A DNA stretch of 14,619 bases from Dehalococcoidales bacterium (GCA_012520835.1 JAAYNN010000027.1:1-14619), one strand, 5' to 3'; counted from the stretch's first letter, positions 1 to 6,931 are shown. Program-made: numbers and translations. The notes: generated by a model not told the origin, from the letters alone.

Positions 1-4
1 ATAT

Positions 5-56
5 ATCATGCTTGTCATGATGAGTTCGTGAGGGACGAACGAAGCATCTGGGGTGG
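5..56 (+). repeat. Intergenic palindromic repeat, family B copy 1
   Basis: Two small hairpins in a row: ATCATG (5-10) pairs with CATGAT (16-21), and GTTCGT (24-29) pairs with ACGAAC (35-40) around a GAGGG loop. From 14 onward the text follows the pattern TGTCAT..TGAG - stem - CGAAG.ATCTGGGG, which recurs in this window at 232-273, 6899-6928 and 9699-9745. Such elements are common in intergenic DNA of environmental bacteria. No protein is encoded. Confidence 0.6.
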
Positions 57-92
57 GGTTAATGAAGCCTTTTGTGGAGAGAATTTACCAAG

Positions 93-124
93 CCGTTCGT
101 GGTGAGCGTGTCGAACCACAACGG
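93..124. repeat. Intergenic palindromic repeat, family A copy 1
   Basis: CCGTT (93-97) pairs with AACGG (120-124) and GTGGT (99-103) with ACCAC (115-119), with C98 bulged. The loop holds GAGCGTGTCGA, the reverse complement of the TCGACACGCTC core in the copy at 1817-1864. It belongs to a family of short elements with CGTTCG-like ends and a TTCGACA-GCT core. Confidence 0.6.
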
Positions 125-143
125 CGGTGAATTTTAAACTATA

Positions 144-187
144 TTTCCGTTCGTTTGACCCTTCGACAGGCTCTGGGCGAACGGAAA
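144..187. repeat. Intergenic palindromic repeat, family A copy 2
   Basis: A 10-base perfect terminal inverted repeat, TTTCCGTTCG (144-153) with CGAACGGAAA (178-187), encloses an imperfectly palindromic core CCCTTCGACAGGCTCTGGG. The core matches the copy at 1817-1864 in most positions. No coding capacity. Confidence 0.7.
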
Positions 188-206
188 ACTTATTTCTCTC
201 TGATGT

Positions 207-220
207 CCCGATTTATCGGG
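207..220. repeat. Small CCCGAT/ATCGGG hairpin
   Basis: CCCGAT and ATCGGG form a near-perfect short palindrome inside the context GATGTCCCGA..TCGGGATTTC. A closely similar hairpin lies at 9641-9656 in the other repeat-rich gap, so this is probably part of a dispersed repeat rather than a terminator; no T-run follows. Confidence 0.5.
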
Positions 221-231
221 ATTTCTCCCCG

Positions 232-273
232 CCTCCCCAGATCCTGAAGTCACCCCCTGTGACTTCAGAATGA
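232..273 (-). repeat. Intergenic repeat, family B copy 2
   Basis: Read on the minus strand this is TGTCATTCTGAAGTCACA, a short G-rich centre, then GTGACTTCAGGATCTGGGG. TGAAGTCAC pairs with GTGACTTCA, giving a strong hairpin. The same sequence, slightly decayed, lies at 9699-9745 on the plus strand. Together with the elements at 93-220 and the gene remnant at 338-502, this explains the 455-base gap before moeA; I see no intact gene in it. Confidence 0.7.
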
Positions 274-337
274 CAATTCAATTGTTTCCCCGTTCGCAAT
301 AGACGCAAACATAGTGATAGACGACGGGTGGTTACCC

Positions 338-502
338 TTACGGCTTATATATTTCCTTTTTCAATCCCTTTTGCATCGAAGTGCAAACCAGCCCTTTGTC
401 GGCCATTTCAGCCACACGGCGGTTGCAGTGGTCGCAATCGGTAGCAGTAATCTCTTCAGCCTGTAGCTTCTTGACGAAAGCGGGGTCGCGTATGGCAGCG
501 CA
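338..502 (-). pseudogene. C-terminal remnant of an Old Yellow Enzyme-like flavin oxidoreductase
   Basis: A stop-bounded minus-strand frame of 54 codons (first codon 502-500, stop 340-338) has no start codon but reads like a real protein end. It begins CAAIRDPAFVKKLQAEE and continues DCDHCNRR. In NADH:flavin oxidoreductases of the Old Yellow Enzyme family the C-terminal region has an (I/A)RDPxFxxKL helix followed by C-x2-C-N-x-C, so both position and order fit. The third cysteine of the usual CxxCNxC is arginine here, as expected of a decaying copy. It overlaps the 3' end of moeA (456-502) in another frame, which suggests that a deletion joined moeA to the tail of a former neighbour. The assignment is by eye from a short stretch; another oxidoreductase of similar tail is possible. 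Confidence 0.5.
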
Positions 503-1760
503 CTATCGACAGTCCGCCGAAAGCGGGAGTAAGCAATTGCACTTCGATAATCTCTCCAGTCGATAACACATCCACCCCCTCGGGGACGCGGATAAAGCAG
601 GTGGCGTTGGCAATCGATTGCAGTCGGCTGCGGTTCTGGTAGGGAGTAACCAGATATTCGCCGTTTTTAAATGCCAGAACCGCCGATTTAAACTCCGTCC
701 AGCTGCGGTGGCGGCTGACCACATCTTCAGCCAGTTTGGCAAATACGGTCGGCAGGGGGTGTCTTTTCTGCCCCTCCATCCTGAGTATCCCCGGCAGTGC
801 CAGTTGCAGGAAAGCCATTTCGTTACTGGCCGGGCCGCCCGGCAGACAGAAAACGGGTTTGCCGTCCCACAATCCGAAAGAAATTCCTTTTCCCGGCCCC
901 ATGCGGACGTTGTTGAATTTCTTATCCCATCCCAGTTCATCCAGTATGCCGACTGTCAGGTCGCGCTCGCTGCCCCACGCCCCGCCGCTGGTCAGAATTG
1001 CATCTACAACAGGAAAAAGGTCTTCCAGTTCAGTGCGGATGGCTGCTTTATCGTCTTTAACCACAGCGTTCTGGCAGGGGAAACCGAAGCAATTCAGCCA
1101 GGCGGAGATAGTTACCAGGTTGCTGGCATAAAGCTGCCCAGGGTGTAAAAAGCCGCCCGGAGCCACCACTTCATCCCCGATGGCAATGACGGCTACTCTC
1201 GGTTTGCGATATACCCTGGCGTGGGCAATTCCAGCCGAGGCTATCAGTCCGAGGTCTCCGGGAAGTAGTAGGCGTCCGGCCGTAGCCAATTCTTCTCCCT
1301 TTCTCAGGTCGGCAGCTGCCGCCAGTATATTCTGTCCTTTGTTGGCGCCCTTTGTAATACGGATGCAATCGTCAGTTGCTTCACATAACTCGTTGGCGAT
1401 AACTGTGTCCGCTCCCGGCGGAATCGGTGCTCCCGAACAGATATTTACGGCGCATCCTGCTGGAACTTCACCTTTAAAGGCAGTACCGGCAAAGGCCGAG
1501 CCGATGTTTTTCAGGCAGACCGGATTGCTTGACGAGGCAGCAGCAACGTCTTCATATCTGACGGCAAAGCCGTCTTTGAGTGATACATCAGAGGAAGGAT
1601 TATCCAGCAGGGAGAAGAGGTTTTCGGCCAGCACGCGTTTATTGCAGAGGTCGAGAGGCAGTTCCTCTATGCCGACCGGTTTTACATTCGAGTTTACCAG
1701 TTCCAGCGCCCTGGCAAGTCCGGTATAATTTTCACCCTCGTCGATTTCGGAATAGGACAT
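456..1760 (-). CDS. moeA: Molybdopterin molybdotransferase MoeA, divergent, with extra C-terminal tail
   Basis: MoeA inserts molybdate into adenylylated molybdopterin, the last step of molybdenum cofactor synthesis, in the cytoplasm. The 434 residues show the family order: a DGFAV motif at 63-67 (usual DGYAV), SGAPIPPGAD at 109-118, GQN..DLRKGEE near 142-157, IGDE at 194-197, TSGGAWGSERD at 257-267 (usual TSGGVSVGDYD), MGPGKG at 287-292 (usual MKPGKP) and LPGGP at 306-310 (usual LPGNP), then the C-terminal barrel domain. The changed motifs mark a divergent subgroup, but the acidic residues of GDE and of the third motif are kept. AAGGA lies a few bases upstream of the ATG. The normal MoeA end is reached near residue 410 (EIIEVQLL); the last 24 residues run into the oxidoreductase remnant and look acquired by loss of the original stop. 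The gene lies downstream of the Cys-tailed molybdopterin gene on the same strand. Confidence 0.85.
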   Translation of the reverse strand: MSYSEIDEGENYTGLARALELVNSNVKPVGIEELPLDLCNKRVLAENLFSLLDNPSSDVSLKDGFAVRYEDVAAASSSNPVCLKNIGSAFAGTAFKGEVPAGCAVNICSGAPIPPGADTVIANELCEATDDCIRITKGANKGQNILAAAADLRKGEELATAGRLLLPGDLGLIASAGIAHARVYRKPRVAVIAIGDEVVAPGGFLHPGQLYASNLVTISAWLNCFGFPCQNAVVKDDKAAIRTELEDLFPVVDAILTSGGAWGSERDLTVGILDELGWDKKFNNVRMGPGKGISFGLWDGKPVFCLPGGPASNEMAFLQLALPGILRMEGQKRHPLPTVFAKLAEDVVSRHRSWTEFKSAVLAFKNGEYLVTPYQNRSRLQSIANATCFIRVPEGVDVLSTGEIIEVQLLTPAFGGLSIVRCHTRPRFRQEATG

Positions 1761-1816
1761 TCGAATATCCTTAAAATTACTACGCTATGATTGTCGATTA
1801 TTAATAAAATGAAATC

Positions 1817-1864
1817 ATATTCCGCTCTGAAGTCCCTTCGACACGCTCAGGGCGAGCGGAATAT
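1817..1864. repeat. Intergenic palindromic repeat, family A copy 3
   Basis: A perfect 11-base terminal inverted repeat, ATATTCCGCTC (1817-1827) with GAGCGGAATAT (1854-1864), encloses the core CCCTTCGACACGCTCAGGG. It is the best preserved family A copy in the window. It lies in the gap between the two molybdopterin genes, where a transcript running through would form a strong hairpin. The rest of this gap (1865-2014) is AT-rich and shows nothing recognisable. Confidence 0.7.
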
Positions 1865-2014
1865 TATATTTTTTCCGCTTTCCTCTTAATTGTCACTATT
1901 GCGACTGGTTTATAAGGGTGGTCAATGTCCGCTCATTATTATTAAATTGAGATTGCTTCGCAACGACGATTATATTATTTGCCACAAATTTATAGCAAAT
2001 AGTGCCTCTTTTTA

Positions 2015-3043
2015 CTATTTCCCGAACGGGCAAACCGGGAAGATGCATTCCTCGCAATCGAGGCACATTCCGCCGTGCGCTAACTCCACGATATCCTGAC
2101 GCGTGATTTTATCACCGGCCAGAATGCGCGGTATTAATACATCGATAATAGTGGTCTTTTTAAAGATGACGGCACCCGGTGCGCCGAGAATGGGGATATC
2201 TCCCAGTTCGGCCACCAGCACCATGGCTCCCGGCATAACCGGAACGCCGTTGGAAATAATCTTTGCCCCGCTTTTTTCGACGCCCTCGACGGTGACATCA
2301 TCAGGATCGACCGAGAGGCCTCCGCAGGTAACAATGACATCGCAGCCTTTATTTTTCATATCCAGAATAGCTTTAGCTATGATATCCTCGTCATCCGGTA
2401 CGATGACCTCGCTGATGACATCAGAACCCAGTTTTTCAATTTTCCTGCGCATCACGGCGGCAAATTTGTCTTCGGTGATGCCCTTGAAAATTTCGTTCCC
2501 GGTAATAATTATGCCGACTTTTTTAGGCAGGAATGGCAGAACATCGACAACCTTTCCCTGGTCTTTGCATAACGATTCCAGCTTTTTCAGGTTCTCCTCA
2601 GTGGTAAAGAGCGGGATTATCTTGGTTCCGGCGACGATTTCACCGGCTTTGCAGGTTGCGTTATTGTGGCGCGTGGCGATAATGATATCCTCTATGGAAT
2701 GGATTTCATAGAGCAGGGACTTATTTATTTTAATAATCCCATCGACCGTAGCCTTAAGGTTTACCCTTCCCTGCCTGGGTGCGGTCGTGCTAATATTTTT
2801 ACCGGCGCTAGCTCCGGCAATGCGGATAGCCGCTTCTTCTTCGTGTACCTGGTCTTCTTCCTTTTCGATGACATAGATATGTTCTTTCCCCATACTGAGC
2901 AGTTCGGGGATATCCTCTTTCTTGATGACATCTCCGCGGCGGAATCTGGGTCCGTCATAAACACCGGGAATGGTTTTAGTCATGTCATGGCCGACCACCA
3001 GCCCGACGGCATCTTCTGTTTTAACTTTCTTAAGCAACGGCAT
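2015..3043 (-). CDS. Molybdopterin-binding (MoCF domain) protein with C-terminal four-cysteine tail
   Basis: The 342 residues have an N-terminal MoeA-like part (about 1-170: DAVGLVVGHDMTK at 11-23, GPRFRRGDVI at 31-40) and a MoCF/MogA-type molybdopterin-binding domain at about 174-310 with TGNEIFKG (181-188) and TCGGLSVDPDDVT (239-251). The tail has cysteines 327, 330, 333 and 338 (C-x2-C-x2-C-x4-C), a likely metal or iron-sulfur site. The MoCF domain binds the pterin; the exact reaction is not evident, and a role in cofactor handling or transfer is inferred from moeA downstream on the same strand. Start: GAGGAG sits only one base before the ATG, which is too close. The TTG two codons inside, at 3037, would have a normal 7-base spacing and begins LKKVKTEDAV, so the true start may be 3037. 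Confidence 0.75.
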   Translation of the reverse strand: MPLLKKVKTEDAVGLVVGHDMTKTIPGVYDGPRFRRGDVIKKEDIPELLSMGKEHIYVIEKEEDQVHEEEAAIRIAGASAGKNISTTAPRQGRVNLKATVDGIIKINKSLLYEIHSIEDIIIATRHNNATCKAGEIVAGTKIIPLFTTEENLKKLESLCKDQGKVVDVLPFLPKKVGIIITGNEIFKGITEDKFAAVMRRKIEKLGSDVISEVIVPDDEDIIAKAILDMKNKGCDVIVTCGGLSVDPDDVTVEGVEKSGAKIISNGVPVMPGAMVLVAELGDIPILGAPGAVIFKKTTIIDVLIPRILAGDKITRQDIVELAHGGMCLDCEECIFPVCPFGK

Positions 3044-3115
3044 ACTCCTCGTTTAAAAGTCGCTAAAATGTTATCAATAGGTTAAACCATTGGGCGGTTT
3101 TTTACAAGAAATTAT

Positions 3116-3162
3116 CATCCGGCTCGCTGTCTTGATTTGAACTGTATTTATACGGCCGGATG
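3116..3162. repeat. Inverted repeat between divergent genes
   Basis: CATCCGGC (3116-3123) is the perfect inverse of GCCGGATG (3155-3162), with 31 bases between. The architecture (short perfect ends, total length about 47) resembles the family A elements, although the core differs. It lies in the 253-base gap between the minus-strand molybdopterin gene and the plus-strand macro-domain gene, where both must have their promoters, so an operator role is also possible. Confidence 0.4.
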
Positions 3163-3296
3163 GCTTAAAATAATGGCAGTACTATCGATTAGAGGATTAA
3201 TTATTAAAATACTATTCGGTTGTGGTGTCTGCAGTATGGTATTTCAAAGATAATTATCTATTAACAAACACTATTACCGAACAGAACCATGTATTA

Positions 3297-3848
3297 ATGA
3301 TTGTAAAGATAAAAAATACCGCAATATCGCTGGTCAAAGGAGACATCACGTTTCAGGAAACGGATGCCATCGTCAACGCTGCCAACTCCGGATTGATGGG
3401 TGGTGGCGGAGTGGACGGTGCCATTCACCGGGCAGGAGGCCCCTCCATTCTGGAGGAATGCAAGAAGATAGTGGCAAAACAGGGGAGGTTGCCGCCAGGA
3501 AAAGCGGTGATTACTGCTGCAGGCAATCTGCCGACTAAATATGTAATTCATACTGTCGGCCCGGTATGGAGGGGTGGAAATGCCAATGAAGCAGCGATTT
3601 TAGCCAGTGCCTATACCGAAAGTCTGCGCTTAGCCGAAAGCCACAAACTTGAAAGCATTGCTTTCCCGTCGATTAGCACCGGGGCATACGGTTATCCGTT
3701 TGCGGCTGCCTCTGCTGTTGCCATAGACAGCGTCATAAAATTTGCCAAGAATGAAGCCTTGTTGCTGAAAAAAATTGTATTCGTTCTATTTAATGATGCC
3801 GCTTATGAAAGCTATGCCGGGGCACTCGAAATAATCTCAAGGCAATAA
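3297..3848 (+). CDS. Macro-domain protein, probable O-acetyl-ADP-ribose deacetylase
   Basis: A stand-alone macro domain of 183 residues, the usual size of YmdB-like enzymes, which hydrolyse O-acetyl-ADP-ribose or remove ADP-ribose from proteins in the cytoplasm. The ligand-binding elements are all visible: KGDIT at 14-18, DAIVNAAN at 23-30, the glycine-rich loop GGGGVDGAIH at 35-44, AAGNLP at 74-79 with VIHTVGP at 83-89, and the phosphate loop SISTGAYGYP at 125-134. I chose the ATG at 3297 because the domain begins directly after it; an upstream in-frame ATG at 3222 would add 25 residues unlike any macro protein. No strong ribosome-binding site is visible at either. The gene stands alone, so its substrate cannot be inferred from neighbours. 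Confidence 0.85.
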   Translation: MIVKIKNTAISLVKGDITFQETDAIVNAANSGLMGGGGVDGAIHRAGGPSILEECKKIVAKQGRLPPGKAVITAAGNLPTKYVIHTVGPVWRGGNANEAAILASAYTESLRLAESHKLESIAFPSISTGAYGYPFAAASAVAIDSVIKFAKNEALLLKKIVFVLFNDAAYESYAGALEIISRQ

Positions 3849-3859
3849 TGGCTTACCAA

Positions 3860-3989
3860 TCGCCTGATTCAATCGTTATAGTCGTCGATTATAATATCTA
3901 AACTTTTTCCGATGCCGGCAAGTGTCTTCGATTTTAATTCAAGTCTTTTTGCCTTGAGATAATCTGTGTCAGGTGGATTGAATCAGCGA
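3860..3989. other. Block bounded by inverted repeats, with a 37-codon minus-strand frame
   Basis: CTGATTCAATC (3864-3874) is the perfect inverse of GATTGAATCAG (3976-3986); allowing one bulged base, the match extends to 14 pairs (TCGC on the outer side of each). The minus strand inside has an open, start-less frame of 37 codons (3982 to 3872, stop at 3871-3869) with a protein-like composition, PPDTDYLKAKRLELKSK followed by GKSLDIIIDDYND. I do not recognise it. It may be a gene remnant, a small protein with an unusual start, or chance. The right arm overlaps the proposed rsmD promoter. Confidence 0.35.
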
Positions 3990-4007
3990 TTTATGATACC
4001 TTATATT
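3978..4007 (+). promoter_or_regulatory. Candidate sigma70-type promoter for rsmD-coaD
   Basis: TTGAAT (3978-3983), an 18-base spacer, and TATATT (4002-4007). Transcription would start near 4014, giving a leader of about 18 bases before the rsmD ATG. The -35 box lies inside the right arm of the inverted repeat at 3976-3986. Confidence 0.4.
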
Positions 4008-4031
4008 GGTTGATAGGAAATATATTTTATT

Positions 4032-4586
4032 ATGAGAGTAATTGCAGGTGAAGCCAAGGGGTGTCCCCTTGTGGCACCTCCTGGTTTGAGAACACGCCCG
4101 GCGACCGAATTGGTGCGAGGGGCAATCTTTTCTATTTTGTATAACGTTGCCAGTGACTGGCGGCTTGTTCTCGACCTCTTTTCCGGCAGCGGTTCGCTGG
4201 GTATCGAAGCCTTAAGCAGGGGAGCGGGCTGGGTGGATTTTGTTGAGCAGACGCCCCGCTGTTGTGCTATAATAAAGCAGAATCTTGAGAAGACCAGGTT
4301 TACCGAATACGCGCATGTACATTGTGCCGATGTGGTAAAAGCAATATCTTTTCTGGACAAGGAGTACGATATAATTCTGATGGATCCTCCCTATGCGAGT
4401 CCGTTAATCAACAGCATAATCGAACAACTGGCAAACTCGAAGATTGTCGGTAAGGATTCTGTGCTTGTGGTCACTCATTCAAAGCGCCGTCCTCTTGAAG
4501 CAAACTATGCCTCTCTGCATCTTTTTAAAGAACATCGTCACGGCGATAGTGCTATTGCATTTTTCAGAAAGGAGATCGTATCTTGA
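4032..4586 (+). CDS. rsmD: 16S rRNA (guanine-966-N2) methyltransferase RsmD
   Basis: RsmD methylates G966 of 16S rRNA in the 30S subunit, using S-adenosylmethionine. The 184 residues match the family length. The N-terminus MRVIAGEAKG and the RPATELVRGAIF stretch (22-33) are the RNA-facing signature; the SAM-binding motif DLFSGSGSLGIEALSRGA is at 48-65; the catalytic DPPY motif of N-methyltransferases is at 118-121. AGGA at 4015-4018 is somewhat far from the ATG (13 bases), so translation may be modest. The stop codon overlaps the coaD start by four bases (TTGA), a common rsmD-coaD arrangement that couples their translation. Confidence 0.93.
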   Translation: MRVIAGEAKGCPLVAPPGLRTRPATELVRGAIFSILYNVASDWRLVLDLFSGSGSLGIEALSRGAGWVDFVEQTPRCCAIIKQNLEKTRFTEYAHVHCADVVKAISFLDKEYDIILMDPPYASPLINSIIEQLANSKIVGKDSVLVVTHSKRRPLEANYASLHLFKEHRHGDSAIAFFRKEIVS

Positions 4587-5071
4587 TTACTGCTATATAC
4601 CCGGGGAGTTTCGACCCGATTACCAACGGCCATATCGATGTTGCCAGAAGGGCAGCAAGGATTTTCGGCAAGGTGGTTATAGGTGTTTTTGAAAAGCCCA
4701 CGAAAATAGTGACTTTCAGCCTCGAGGAGAGGGTTAAGATGGCCAGTGAGGCTGTAAAAGACATACCCAATATCGAGGTCAGGCCTTTTTACGGCCTTAC
4801 CGTCGATTTTGCGAAAGAAGTGAATGCCAATGTCATGGTGAGGGGATTGCGTGTAAGCGCCGATTTCGAGCGTGAATTCGATATGGCAATGATGAACAGG
4901 AAACTCTCGCCGGAACTGGAACTGGTGTGTTTCATAGCCAGGCCGGAATATCAATTCCTCAGGTCCAGCCTCTTGAAAGAGATAGCCAGGGTAGGCGGCG
5001 ATATTGCTAATTTTGTTCCGGCCCATGTTGCCAGAGCTTTAAAAGAAAAAAACGGAAATAGTCCGATATAA
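4583..5071 (+). CDS. coaD: Phosphopantetheine adenylyltransferase CoaD
   Basis: CoaD transfers AMP from ATP to 4'-phosphopantetheine, forming dephospho-CoA, the penultimate step of coenzyme A synthesis. The 162 residues are the normal length. Visible are the nucleotidyltransferase motif PGSFDPITNGH at 7-17, RGLR at 87-90, FEREFDMAMMNRKL around 95-108, and SSLLKEIA at 128-135, the second ATP-phosphate motif. The start is TTG at 4583, overlapping the rsmD stop as TTGA; a strong AAAGGAGAT at 4568-4576 with normal spacing supports it. Confidence 0.95.
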   Translation: MITAIYPGSFDPITNGHIDVARRAARIFGKVVIGVFEKPTKIVTFSLEERVKMASEAVKDIPNIEVRPFYGLTVDFAKEVNANVMVRGLRVSADFEREFDMAMMNRKLSPELELVCFIARPEYQFLRSSLLKEIARVGGDIANFVPAHVARALKEKNGNSPI

Positions 5072-5084
5072 ACAGCAAATCGGG

Positions 5085-5113
5085 TTATCATATCGATACA
5101 AACATGCTAAAAT
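5085..5113 (+). promoter_or_regulatory. Candidate promoter for the ferredoxin gene
   Basis: TTATCA (5085-5090), a 17-base spacer, then TAAAAT (5108-5113). Transcription would start near 5120, just before AGGAGG at 5126-5131. The ferredoxin could thus be made independently of rsmD-coaD. Confidence 0.45.
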
Positions 5114-5142
5114 AGTAGCTAGGTCAGGAGGAAACAAAACTA

Positions 5143-5409
5143 ATGGCGTATATGATCAATGAGGATTGCATAAGTTGCGGTGCCTGTGAAGCGGAGTGTC
5201 CTAATCAGGCAATTACGGAAGGGGAAACTTCTTATCTTATCGATCCTGATAAATGTACCCAGTGTGTCGGCAGCTATTCGACTCAGCAGTGTGCCGATAT
5301 CTGTCCGGTCAGTGCCTGTGTTCCCGACCCGGATCACGAGGAATCACATGATGTGTTATTAGCCAAGTGGCAGGCGCTGCATCCCGGTGAAGACCCCAGG
5401 GAAGATTAA
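5143..5409 (+). CDS. 2[4Fe-4S] ferredoxin, Allochromatium (Alvin) type
   Basis: A small 88-residue cytoplasmic electron carrier. The first cluster motif is C9-x2-C12-x2-C15-x3-C19-P. The second is C38-x2-C41-x8-C50-x3-C54-P, where the eight-residue insertion between the second and third cysteines, plus an additional C59, is typical of the Alvin-type ferredoxins, whose two clusters have very low and unequal potentials. The C-terminal 28 residues are acidic (HEESHD, EDPRED) and may be a docking tail. AGGAGG stands 11 bases before the ATG. The redox partner is not encoded nearby. Confidence 0.92.
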   Translation: MAYMINEDCISCGACEAECPNQAITEGETSYLIDPDKCTQCVGSYSTQQCADICPVSACVPDPDHEESHDVLLAKWQALHPGEDPRED

Positions 5410-5518
5410 TCAGGATCCTTCCAAATCCAATCAAAAACAATCTTTATATTACCCTGCTGGCATCTGGTGCGGATTATGCTATCTGCGTGTATTTCATAAA
5501 CCTTAAATCGCATGCTAT

Positions 5519-6007
5519 CTAGGATTGAAAAAAGTTCTTTATAGCTTCAAAATCCTGGGGAAGAAGTCCCAGTACAATCGGGAAATAATCCAGCATTATA
5601 CGTGCCATAAACGATTGGGAGATAGCATCGCTGCTTATAAATTTGGTTACTACAGCCAGGATGGCACCCAGGAATAAAAAGCCGCTCAGCAAACCGATGA
5701 TGGCGCCGCCTAAGCGGTCAATCCAGCCGATCAGCAAAGATTTGGCGACGAATCTGAGCAGGTTAGCTATAAGCAGGGCAATAATAAAAACAGCGACCAG
5801 AATCAGTACAAAAGCAAGAATATTGGCGACGTTTTCGTTATTGGTAAAACTGAATATCTCCGCCAGCGAACCGTGAAAACGTCCGGCCAGCACGATACCG
5901 ATTATCAAGCCGGCAAATGACAGCGCGGTCTTGATAAGCCCTTTTATCAAGCCCGTAAAAATGGGGATAAAAAGCATTACTATCAGTACAATATCAAGCC
6001 AGTTCAT
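5519..6007 (-). CDS. cvpA: CvpA family inner-membrane protein
   Basis: A 162-residue membrane protein with about four hydrophobic segments (near 4-22, 27-42, 62-85 and 100-121) and the family-typical IDRLGGAIIGLLSG at 96-109. CvpA was named for its need in colicin V production; in other bacteria it affects envelope integrity, but the molecular function is not settled. GGAGGA overlapping the proC stop codon serves as its ribosome-binding site, and only four bases separate the two genes, so they are co-transcribed. It faces the ferredoxin gene tail to tail across 109 bases in which I find no clear terminator. Confidence 0.85.
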   Translation of the reverse strand: MNWLDIVLIVMLFIPIFTGLIKGLIKTALSFAGLIIGIVLAGRFHGSLAEIFSFTNNENVANILAFVLILVAVFIIALLIANLLRFVAKSLLIGWIDRLGGAIIGLLSGFLFLGAILAVVTKFISSDAISQSFMARIMLDYFPIVLGLLPQDFEAIKNFFQS

Positions 6008-6011
6008 AGAT

Positions 6012-6812
6012 TTATCCTCCCAGTTCCTTCGCCCGTTTATAGGCGGCTGTGACCGCTTCCTCTACCAGTCCGGCCAGATTACCGTTGGCAAAAACACCGA
6101 GCGCAGCTGCCGTAGTGCCTCCGGGGGAAGTGACCATTTCCCGCAGCCTGTCCAGGGGTTTATCCAAACTGTGTGCATATCTAATCGAACCGCTCATCAA
6201 CTGCATCACCATTTCATATGCTTTATCATGCGGCAGCCCGATTCTCTCGGCAGCCTGTATCAGCGATTCCATGAAAAGGAAGACATAAGCCGGTCCGCTG
6301 CCGCTGACTGCCGTTGCCATATCGATGCTGTCCTCGTCAGAAACATAGATTTCTTTTCCCATGGCTCCCAGTATAGTTCTGGACTGCGCCATCTGTTGTC
6401 CGTCGACGGCTTCCGTAGCAGTCCAGACAGTCATGCCGTAGCCGATTTGAGCCGGTGTATTGGGCATGGCGCGCACGATAGCGTCGTATTTAAGCCCGTC
6501 TTTCAGGGTGCCGAGGCATTTGCCGGCGATTATTGAAATCACCAGCTGTCCCTGGCTGAATTTGCCGCCGATTTGTTTGAAAGCCTCATCAAGATTCTGC
6601 GGTTTAATGGCAAGTATGATAATATCACTTCTCCTGATAGCATCCACGCCGTTGTCGGTGGTGAAAACGCCGAATTTTTCGGCAGTCATCTCTCTGCATG
6701 CCTGATTGACCTCGGCAACCGACAGGTGTTCGGCTATGGATACCCCTTTGGATATGATGGCCGAGAGTATAGCCTGACCCATATTTCCGCAACCGATGAG
6801 AGCTATTTTCAC
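6012..6812 (-). CDS. proC: Pyrroline-5-carboxylate reductase ProC
   Basis: ProC reduces 1-pyrroline-5-carboxylate to L-proline with NAD(P)H, the last step of proline synthesis. The 266 residues show the Rossmann motif GCGNMG at 7-12, AIKPQ at 68-72, RAMPNTPAQIGYG at 114-126, SGSGPAYVF at 170-178 and the family signature REMVTSPGGTTAAAL at 224-238. The start is the GTG at 6812: GAGG lies seven bases upstream, and the protein then begins MKIALIGCGNMG as in homologues. A longer frame opening with TTG at 6854 adds 14 non-conserved residues and lacks such a site. It lies between leuS and cvpA on the same strand. Confidence 0.95.
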   Translation of the reverse strand: MKIALIGCGNMGQAILSAIISKGVSIAEHLSVAEVNQACREMTAEKFGVFTTDNGVDAIRRSDIIILAIKPQNLDEAFKQIGGKFSQGQLVISIIAGKCLGTLKDGLKYDAIVRAMPNTPAQIGYGMTVWTATEAVDGQQMAQSRTILGAMGKEIYVSDEDSIDMATAVSGSGPAYVFLFMESLIQAAERIGLPHDKAYEMVMQLMSGSIRYAHSLDKPLDRLREMVTSPGGTTAAALGVFANGNLAGLVEEAVTAAYKRAKELGG

Positions 6813-6898
6813 GTTTATACCTCGTTTCCTATAAGGCCATTCTGAGGGAGGCAAACGATTGAATCCCGACGTATCATGGTAATACTTATCGAATAGCC

Positions 6899-6928
6899 CT
6901 GGATCCTTCGCTTGCGCTCAGGATGACA
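6899..6928 (-). repeat. Intergenic repeat, family B copy 3
   Basis: On the minus strand this reads TGTCATCCTGAGCGCAAGCG followed by AAGGATCCAG. GATCCTTCGC and GCTCAGGATG form an imperfect hairpin. It sits between leuS and proC, within their likely common transcript, so it would be transcribed as a hairpin between the two genes. Confidence 0.65.
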
Positions 6929-6931
6929 TTT

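Noticed and set aside
5..48. Hammerhead-ribozyme-like core: TGATGAG, a stem with a five-base loop, then CGAAG
   Set aside because: The conserved C before TGATGA is A, and the base after GAA is G instead of A; no pairing partner for the cleavage stem is seen. It fits the family B repeat pattern better.
503..1728. Long open frames on the plus strand and in other minus frames across moeA, and similar ones across leuS
   Set aside because: They are shadows of the genes: Ser/Pro/Arg-rich or otherwise unlike known families, and they lack ribosome-binding sites.
3084..3103. AAACC/GGTTT hairpin with a following T-run on the plus strand
   Set aside because: Only five mostly A-T pairs, and it would terminate no gene on the plus strand; likely chance in AT-rich DNA.
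6813..6854. N-terminal extension of ProC by 14 residues from a TTG
   Set aside because: GTG at 6812 has GAGG at seven bases and directly starts the conserved Rossmann motif.
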